Origin: Scatophagus argus | Taxonomy: Eukaryota; Chordata; Actinopteri; Scatophagidae | DNA: 64,000 nucleotides | Assembly (NCBI RefSeq): GCF_020382885.2 | Contig: NC_058513.1 | Coordinates: 15,029,641-15,093,640, forward strand | Reading direction: 5' to 3' | Shown: positions 50,995 through 59,812 of the stretch, in pieces | Layout of the letters: every line of letters begins with the position of its first letter | Numbering within the stretch: the stretch's first letter is position 1 | The notes under the pieces: generated by a model | What the model saw: only the letters and a program-made list of their open reading frames with translations | What the model was told of the DNA's origin: nothing | Database searches by the model: none | Position numbers and translations under genes: made by a program

Positions 50995-53805
50995 TCACTG
51001 CTGTTAGAGCAGTTATTATGGAACAGGATTTAAACATGTTCAATTGACAATAGCATTTAACACATATGTGGTATTTATTAAATTTTTTACTGTTCAATGA
51101 CTTATCAAAGCCCAGATCCTTCATCAGTACTCTGTGTATATACACTTTCAGTTTATTTTCCATGAAGGTATAATAATTAATTCATTGTGTGAAAATTATT
51201 CTAAAGCATATGTGGTTGTTGGTTACAGGACAGAGAAGGACAAAGCCTCTCAGAGTCCTTATCTCAGTGTCAACAGCGCCGGTAGAATCTTACTTAGAAA
51301 TGACATGATGGTGTCCAGCACCTGCAAGATGCGGGTTTACAAATTCCCCTTCGACATTCAGAGCTGCCACCTCTCCTTTAAGTCTATCATTCACAATGGT
51401 GAGCCTGTGACTTGTTGTTCCTCTTCTTGTACTTGTTGATGTTCTCATGTCTTTGATGACTTCTACAGTTTGTTGTCATGTGAACAGAAATGCCACACAT
51501 TTCGTCTTTGTTAACCTGCAGGGAAACCTCACAGTTTGATTTTTTATCTCCCACCTCAGCTGAACAAATGAACTTTGTTCAACTGACTAACTCTACAAGC
51601 AACACAGAGTGGTCTCGTGCAATGATGCGGTCTCAGTCTGAGTGGCGCTTTATCAACATGGAAATCTTCAACAAAACTGTCAATAACTTTGGAGTTAAAC
51701 AAAGCGAGTTGGTTTGCAAGGTAAGTCATTGTGGATACAGACACAAAGAGGTGGAACATACAATTGTTTATTCCTACTTCTGTGCAAGCACAACAACTTT
51801 AAAGAAATATTTCCATTTTGAGTCTTTATACACTATATGGACAAAAGTATTTGGTCATCTGACCATTAAACCAACAGGGACTTTGCAAAGACAGCTTTGC
51901 AGCTGCAACAGCTTCCACTCTTCTGGGAAGGCTTTCCACAAGATGTTTTTTCATTTGTGACCATTCATGCAGTAGAGCATTTGTGAGGTCACACACTGAT
52001 GTTGGACCAAAAGGCCTGGCTCACAATCTCTGTTCCAGTTCATCCCAAAGGTGTTGGATGGGGTTGAGGTCAGGGCTCTGTGTGGGCCAGTCAAGTTCTT
52101 CCACACCAAACTCATCCAACCATGTCCTTATGGAGCTTTGCTTTGTGCACTGGGGCACAGTCATGCTGGAATAGAAAAGGTCCTTCCCTAAACTGCTACC
52201 ACAACACTGGAAGCATAGCATTGTCCAAAATGTCTTGGTATGCTGAAGCATTAAGATTTCACTGTTTCATAGATCAACATGAAGAGACGCCCTATCCTCT
52301 ACGTTGTCAACTTTATGCTACCCATCATGTTGTTCTTTGGTTTGGACTTGGCCTCCTTCCTGATCTCAGACAACGGAGGCGAGAAGCTCAGCTTCAAAGT
52401 CACCGTGATGCTGGCCGTCACTGTGATGCAGCTTATCCTGAATGAAATCCTGCCCTCCTCATCAGACAGGATTCCTCTGATAGGTAGAGACGCTCAGTGT
52501 TACCTTTATTGAACTGCATTTCTTATGAGCACATTATTGTCCACATTAATGGTGCTGCTTCCTCCCTCTCAGCGGTCTACTGCATTGGGATCTTTGGTTT
52601 GATGATGCTCAGCCTCCTGGAGACGATTCTGGTGATGTATCTGATCGAGAGAGACAACGAGTCAACGAGCCTGTTTGAGGACTGTAAGGGGAAATGCAGC
52701 AAAGTCAGTTTCCAGAATTGTTTTAGAGGTGAGATTCAAAAGAACAAACAGAGACGTTTGTATGTTTATGATCTCAAAAGATGAAGTCAGACACCTGATC
52801 AGTGCAGTAGTTACTCCAGATGTTCACCTATTGTTACTTAGATTGGATTCTCTGAAACAACTGCATGTAAAACATTTAATACAGGAAGATTAATTGCATC
52901 ATGTGTGTTTAATGCATCTTTTCAGATGTTAAAACATGTGTTCCCGGTGTCTGTGTGCGTGATGTGTCCCATGGTGAAACATCTTCTGAATTGCTGGCAG
53001 CGACCAAAGAGGTGAGGACTTATGTAGCATTTTTGTTTTCGAATTTAACCCAAATTACCACAAAGAAAATTTTGTTTACCATCATACCATGGCTACTGAA
53101 TTAAGTTAAAACAGTTGTTTCCTCCTTCAGTTGTGGTGCAAAACCATCCACTGCCTTCATAAAATCCAAGACTATGGTCAAACTGCTGGAGCTATTGGCT
53201 GATTTTAAGTACCCCAATGGGGGTAATATGTATGTTTCCCCAATACTAGATGTTAATGACATTATACATATGCGCCATGGTGTGAATGCGTGTTGTAGTA
53301 AAAACGTAATTATCTCACATTTCCCTCGACATTCCCTCCAAGTCTGTTTTACATTCAGTCATTGCAGTATGTGATTCTGGGTTGGTTTGCCTCCACAGAA
53401 CATACAGCTTGTCAAGTTTTGTCGATTACTTGCAGTAGAGCTGAGGCTGAAAAAATATCTGCACGTCTAGATACCTCTTGCATTACAATTATGAAAATTA
53501 ACGTCAAATTTAGAAACTGCCTATTAGCCTAATCACAACGTTTAACCACCATTACTTTTTAACAGGGGAGCAGCAGCCAACTGATGGAGGAATCCCACGA
53601 CTTTGAAAAGATCTCAGATGAGTTGAGGGAGGTGGTGAAAACTCTGACTCTGATACTCGACAGCAAAAAGGAAGAAGGAAAGCCTGGATACTGGACCAAA
53701 ATGGCGACAACAATTGACAGAGTCTTCTTAGTTTTCCATGTCATAGCTGCCACTTTGTTTTTAATCTACATGTATTCCTGTTGGACTGAAGAAGAAGTAA
53801 ACTAA
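49657..53805 (+). CDS. Cys-loop ligand-gated ion channel subunit, ZACN/5-HT3-like, array gene E
   Basis: Exons: 49657-49699, 50437-50591, 50684-50728, 50823-50932, 51229-51398, 51560-51720, 52273-52483, 52573-52728, 52926-53011, 53566-53805 (458 aa). Signal peptide MLAGFLFLLLAVL; N-terminal helix Cys in ECSYQDV; DPGQFCGI; Cys-loop Cys150-Cys164; M1 after KRRP; M2 with Glu265 (-1'), Ser 2', Thr 6', Met 8', Leu 9' and Glu 20'; M3 SLLETILVMYL; cytoplasmic CVPGVCV motif in exon 9; M4 followed by CWTEEEVN. Just before M1 it has LVCK, where A, B and D have IYT, so it carries an extra Cys. Exon 6 holds two N-glycosylation sequons (NST, NKT) missing from gene F. It is the near-identical partner of F. 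Confidence 0.92.
51829..52255 (-). mobile_element. Tc1/mariner-derived element in gene E intron 6, right end deleted
   Basis: The left inverted repeat CACTATATGGACAAAAGTAT starts at 51,831. The minus strand encodes a Tc1 transposase remnant (LDEFGVEELDWPTQSPDLNP, then IQHLWDEL), with Gln in place of the catalytic Glu and frame damage upstream. Compared with gene F, the right 215 bases, including the right inverted repeat, are missing. The deletion stops only about 12 bases before exon 7. The element is at the same place in F, so it predates the E/F duplication. Confidence 0.75.
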
Positions 53806-55059
53806 CTGTGCTAAAAGCAAAGCTGGTGAGGAAAGGTGCACCTGACTGCTCAGGTGGTATTTAGTCCTTCACACAAGGACGGTGGCTCACATCAAGCACA
53901 GCTGTTGTGCTATAATATTCTAGCACACTAATATGCCATGAAGAGGCAGACTCATGCTTTTGCGTTGCAGTAATCAAAGTCTTTTTTGCACAAGAAATCC
54001 ACCAATACAAATATTAAAATTACGGTTAAGCATGCAGGTGTAGGTGCTGTGCAACATTCACTGTGTTAATCTTGTAATCCATCAATAATCTTTGATGAAT
54101 CTCTTTTTAGATTGTTCTTCTCCTACTATGCATCAAACCTGCCACTTTGTAACTTAGGCTTTCTGTTACAAATCTGTTGTTGCCAAACCCAAGCAGAGAC
54201 GCCACATTTGAATAAGTTTCTGACTTGGCTCGTCTAGAGCCAAAGAAGTCATTTCAAAGCTTCTTGAAAAGACTTCATAGGTGGCCATTTCCTGTGTGAA
54301 GTAAATTGACTCTTAAGTGTAAAATTTCTTCAGTGTAACTGTCAGACTCATGAACATATGTAATATTCTGAAGAGATACAGTGAGTTTCGATATAGTTTC
54401 TGTATAGTTTCTGCAATATCATTGTGCTTGCTGTGTTCTTTCACATCTTTGTCTGCATTAGCTGATGTGTTCATAATTAAATGACAGTCCTGATACTGGC
54501 TCTCAAGAACGTATGAAACTCTCCCTAATGCAGAAATAAACAATAAAAACAAAACCTATCCTATTTTTCTGTCTGTGTGTGGTTGTGGTGAGAATGAACC
54601 AAAACACTAAAGTCTCCTCCAAGACAACCAAAACAGTGAGCTGAAAGAGGATAAAATGCTACTCACAGATGATGGGAGCTGCACAGTCACTGGTGATTCT
54701 CTGTGGGTTCATCAGAAAGGACGAGCACTTTGACATAAGCAGTCATGAGATCCGTTATTGATATAACAGTATTGATTAGAGCCACTTGATCTAAATTCTC
54801 AGTAGAAATAAAGCTGGAGCTGATCCATCATCTCTTTTGTGGTTTTGTGGAGTAAAAGTACATCTGGTCGGGAAACGCTGCCTCAGACCACTGACATAAA
54901 AGAAAACAAGCAAAGGGTTGGTCATTCAGTTGGCCCAACCCTCTGCCACGGTGAAGATAAGAGCGAGACAATATTTAAGAAAGGCACAGAGGGCATTGAT
55001 GCGCATTTGCTGTGCAGACCTCCCACAGGCGTCGGATTCCTGTCGGTCCTGAACTCAAG
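53806..55059. other. Intergenic region between genes E and F
   Basis: The E 3' UTR likely ends at AATAAA at 54,535, a signal also conserved after F (60,486). From about 54,590 the sequence repeats the region upstream of E, giving the tandem-duplication junction. TGGCCCAACC at 54,931 is the promoter word. No gene is present. Confidence 0.55.
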
Positions 55060-56837
55060 ATGCTTGCTGGCTTCCTCTTTCTCCTTCTTGCAGTCCTCAC
55101 AGGTAAGGTTCACATCCTCACAGAGTCCCTGACGCTCCGGATCCACAGACCTGTGAACTGTGATCAGATTCCATGTGAATTCATTTTTACCAGGGAAGTC
55201 GTTTTAAAGAGCGACGTCTGCACTAAGTTGAGATTAACGTGGACACAGCTTGCACGAGAGGTTGAGTGAGAATTTTTTTATTATCTTATTGGCTTTTACA
55301 CTCAGTTGCCACTTAATAAGGTAGTAAAACAAAGGGTCCTACCTTCATGAAATTTATAATGTTCAGTTTTTGTATAAATTGATTGAGGGGAGCGTTGCAG
55401 CGTGGAGGCTGCAGTTGGTGGTGCTGTTATGGGAGACATTTCTGAAACTAAGCAAACCCTGACTGTTATAAGTATGGGGGACAAAATAATACTTCTCAAT
55501 AATGCAATACAACTCACCAGACCTCACACTTAATTTAGTGATGGACAGCAGATGTTGTATTAGACAGTGTTAACTGTTACCTGAACAACAGGCGACTGAG
55601 TTTGGAGGTCACATTTCCTTACACGAGATCAGAGTCAGATGTTGTTGTGTCAGTTGTATGGACGCATTCCTGCTTGCAATTAGTTTTTGGGGGGCTACTT
55701 TTATTATTATAACAAAAACGTTTTTGTATAAGGAAATTACGTGGAGCGATGAGAATTGCCATCACACCTATTTATTATCGCTTGGACTGACTGATCCCCA
55801 CAGAAGCTGCTGCTGCATTTCATCACTTTAATGAGCTTATGAACACTGTTACCTGCTAGTATTACCTGCCGATGTTACCTGCCGGTTTTACCAGCCGGTG
55901 TTACCTGCTGGTGTTACCTGATGGCCTTAAGCACCATCAATTCAGAGTAGCAGTACAAATACAGATGATTTAGTTGGTTGAAAAGTTAAAGAAACAGATG
56001 GCGGTTTAATTGCTCATCACACCAATCTGTTCAGCAGTTCCTGCTGAGATATTTCTACTGAATAACCTTCTGCTAGCAGGTCCAACATCATCACATGAGG
56101 AATTCAGAATCAGAGGACACACAAAATGATTTTACATGAGATATAAGCAGCATAAACCAAACATGGGTGTTGTTCACAGTTCTAATTGTTCCAAGGCAAA
56201 AGTTTAGAACATATTAATCAGTGTCACATTTCATGATTTCTTACCTTTCATCAGGAAACTCTCTCATAGAGAATGTGTCTTGTTGTTTTCGCTGTAGATG
56301 GGGAGTCCGTTGACAGTGAGTGCAGTTATCAGGATGTTATAAAGAGTCTGAAGTTAAAAGAAAGTACGTACGCCATGACCCGGCCTGTCAGGAACCACAG
56401 CAGACCTTTAGTGGTAGCCCTGGATGTACTAATCTATGCCATTCTAGATGTGGTAAGTTGATATGAACTCTGATGTTTGTAAAGTGTAACTTATATAAAC
56501 AATGAACCTGGAAAAAACTTTGACTCAATTTTGACAAAGAAAAAACTTTGACTCAATTTTCTTTGCTCACAGAACGAGAGGGATCATAAATTTATTTCTT
56601 ACATCTGGATTGACATGGTAAGTCCTCTTTGAGGATGACAGATCTTTGACTGAATGAGTTCCCAACTGTCACTCTGCTGGGTAACATTTTTGTCCTTGTT
56701 TTCCTCTGAAGATGTGGAAGGATGAATTCATTTCTTGGGATTCTGACCAGTTCTGTGGTATCAGTCGTCTTATTCTTCCGACTAAACATCTGTGGAAGCC
56801 AGACCTAACTATTGAAGAGATGTAAGTTTAAATGTAT

Positions 56838-56881
<44 letters not shown>

Positions 56882-59812
56882 CTGTTAGAGCATTAAGTTA
56901 TTATGGAACAGGATTTAAACATGTTTAATTGACAATAGCATTTAAAATATATGCTGTATTTATTGTATTTGTTACTGTTCAATGACTTATCAAAGCCAAG
57001 ATCCACATTAAGTCTGTCTGCTTCACCAGTACTGTATATGCAAAGAATGTTTTTTTAAATTTGTTCCTGCATGTCATGTAAATGCACTGTAGTTCGTCTC
57101 ATACTTTCAGTTTATTTTATGTGACCGTATGATAATTAATTCATTGTGTGAAAATTATTCTAAAGCATATGTGGTTGTTGGTCACAGGACAGAGAAGGAC
57201 AAAGCCTCTCAGAGTCCTTATCTCAGTGTCGACAGCGACGGTACAATCTTACTTAGAAATGACATGATGGTGTCCAGCACCTGCAAGATGCGGGTTTACA
57301 AATTCCCCTTCGACATTCAGAGCTGCCACCTCTCCTTTAAGTCTATCATTCACGATGGTGAGCCTGTGACTTGTTGTTCCTACAAGCAGCTTATATGTTC
57401 TCATGTCTTTGATGACTTCTACAGTTTGTTGTCACGTGAACAGAAATGCCACACATTTCTTCTTTGTTAACCCGCAGGGAAACCTCACAGTTTGATTTTT
57501 TATCTCCCACCTCAGCTGAACAAATGAACTTTGTTCAAATGTCTAACTCTGCAAGCAACACAGAGTGGTCTCGTGCAATGATGCGGTCTCAGTCTGAGTG
57601 GCGCTTTATCAACATGGAAATCTTCAGCAAAACTGCCAATAACTTTGGAATTGACCAAAACGAGTTGGTTTGCCAGGTAAGTCATTGTGGATACAGACAC
57701 AAAGAGGTGGAACATACAATTGTTTATTTCTACTTCTGCGTAAACACAAGAACTTTAAAGAAATATTTCCATTTTGAGTCTTCATACACTATATGGACAA
57801 AAGTATTTGGTCATCTGACCATTAAACCAACAGGGACTTTGCAAAGACAGCTTTGCAGCTGCAACAGCTTCCACTCTTCTGGGAAGGCTTTCCACAAGAT
57901 GTTTTTTCATTTGTGACCATTCATGCAGTAGAGCATTTGTGAGGTCAGACACTGATGTTGGACCAAAAGGCCTGGCTCACAATCTCCGTTCCAGTTCATC
58001 CCAAAGATGTTGGATTGGGTTGAGGTCAGGACTCTGTGTGGGCCAGTCAAGTTCTTCCACACCAAACTCATCCAACCATGTCTTTATGGAGCTTTGCTTT
58101 GTGCACTGGGGCACAGTCATGCTGGAATAGAAAAGGGCCTTCAACAAACTGTTGCCACAACATTGAAAGCATAGCATTGTCCAAAATGTCTTGGTGTGCT
58201 GAAGCATTAAGATTTCCCTTCAGTGGACGTACAGGACTGAGCCCAACCCCTAAAACACAGCCCCATAAAGCTGTGTGTCTGAATACTTTTGTCTATATAA
58301 CGTATGTTCTTTCACGATTTCTGTTTTGAATGTGTTTTGGACCATGGTGGACGTGGACAGATTGGGACAGATTGGGACAGATTAGCTCGTTGTTTGTTCA
58401 GGATTTAGATCAACTCCCCTGACCCTTGAACACTGTTTCATAGATCAACATGAAGAGACGTCCTATCCTCTACGTTGTCAACTTTATGCTACCCATCATG
58501 TTGTTCTTTGGTTTGGACTTGGCCTCCTTCCTGATCTCAGACAACGGAGGCGAGAAGCTCAGCTTCAAAGTCACCGTGATGCTGGCCGTCACCGTGATGC
58601 AGCTTATCCTGAATGAAATCCTGCCCTCCTCATCAGACAGGATTCCTCTGATAGGTAGAGACGCTCAGTGTTACCTTTATTGGACTGCACTTCTTATGAG
58701 CACATTATTGTCCACATTAATGGTGCTGCTTCCTCCCTCTCAGCGGTCTACTGCATTGGGATCTTTGGTTTGATGATGCTCAGCCTCCTGGAGACGATTC
58801 TGGTGATGTATCTGATCGAGAGAGACAACGAGTCAACGAGCCTGTTTGAGGACTGTAAGGGGAAATGCAGCAAAGTCAGTTTCCAGAATTGTTTTAGAGG
58901 TGAGATTCAAAAGAACAAACAGAGACGTTTGTATGTTTATGATCTCAAAAGATGAAGTCAGACACCTGATCAGTGCAGTAGTTACTCCAGATGTTCACCT
59001 ATTGTTACTTAGATTGGATTCTCTGAAACAACTGCATGTAAAACATTTAATACAGGATGATTAATTGCATCATGTGTGTTTAATGCATCTTTTCAGATGT
59101 TAAAACATGTGTTCCCGGTGCCTGTGTGCGTGATGTGCCCCATGGTGAAACATCTTCTGAATTGCTGGCAGCGACCAAAGAGGTGAGGATTTATGTAGCA
59201 TTTTTGTTTTCAAATTTAACCCAAATTACCACAAAGAAAACTCTGTTTACCATCATTATAGCATGACTACTGAATTATGTTAAAACAGGTGTTTCCTCCT
59301 TCAGTTGTGGTGCAAAACCATCCACTACCTTCATAAAATCCAAGGTTATGACCAAACTGCTGGAGCTATTGGCTAATTTTATGCTCTAAGCTCTAACCTC
59401 CCAGTTATTGTAGTTGATTGCAGTCGATGATGATGGGTTGGTTTGCCTCTGTAGACCATACAACTCGAGTATTATCAATTACAATTAGGGCTAAGGTTGC
59501 ACATCTAGATGCCTCAAATTATCGTCAAATTTAGAAATTGTCTAATCACATCATTTAACCATTACTTTTTAACAGGGGAGCAGCAGCCAACAGATGGAGG
59601 AATCCCATGACTTTGAAAAGGTCTCAGACGAGTTGAGGGAGGTGGTGAAAACTCTGACTCTGCTGCTCAGCAGCAAGACGGAGGAAGGAAAGCCTGGATA
59701 CTGGACCAGAATTACGAAAACAATCGACAGAGTCTTCTTGGTTTTCTATGTCATAGCTGCCACTTTGTTTTTAATCTACATGTATTCCTGTTGGACTGAA
59801 GAAGGAAACTAA
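55060..59812 (+). CDS. Cys-loop ligand-gated ion channel subunit, ZACN/5-HT3-like, array gene F
   Basis: Exons: 55060-55102, 56298-56452, 56573-56617, 56712-56821, 57188-57357, 57516-57676, 58444-58654, 58744-58899, 59097-59182, 59576-59812 (457 aa). Exons 1 and 8 are identical to those of gene E and exon 7 differs by two silent changes, while the extracellular exons 2-6 differ by 22 amino acids. Domain order is as in E: signal peptide, ECSYQDV helix, DSDQFCGI, Cys-loop Cys150-Cys164, M1-M3, CVPGACV cytoplasmic motif, amphipathic helix, M4. Charge changes in the extracellular part include N to D, A to D, G to D, K to D and T to K. Intron 1 is longer than in E because of a ~350-base segment with a minisatellite. 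It should be a functional channel subunit; the ligand is unknown. Confidence 0.92.
55848..55923. repeat. Minisatellite in gene F intron 1
   Basis: About six imperfect copies of a 12-13 base unit close to gttacctgccggt occur in a row. It lies in a segment of about 350 bases (55,720-56,080) that is absent from the otherwise nearly identical intron 1 of gene E. It could be an insertion in F or a deletion in E. Confidence 0.7.
56836..56880. repeat. (AC)n microsatellite in gene F intron 4
   Basis: This is an uninterrupted AC dinucleotide run of about 45 bases just after the exon 4 donor. Gene E has a shorter run at the same place (about 50,960-50,990). A similar (TG)n run lies in gene A intron 2 at 24,145-24,176. 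Confidence 0.9.
57785..58303 (-). mobile_element. Tc1/mariner-derived element in gene F intron 6, both ends present
   Basis: The left inverted repeat CACTATATGGACAAAAGTAT and a right end ACTTTTGTCTATATAACG are both visible. The minus strand carries the same broken transposase remnant as in gene E (PIQHLWDEL, with Gln for the catalytic Glu). It is about 520 bases long and non-autonomous. Its site and orientation match the copy in E. Confidence 0.78.

Noticed and set aside
22945-59812. Calling the array genes htr3a, htr3b or another named HTR3 gene
   Set aside because: The serotonin-binding loop-B Trp is absent and the rnf157 neighbourhood fits ZACN better. No single symbol is safe without a phylogeny.
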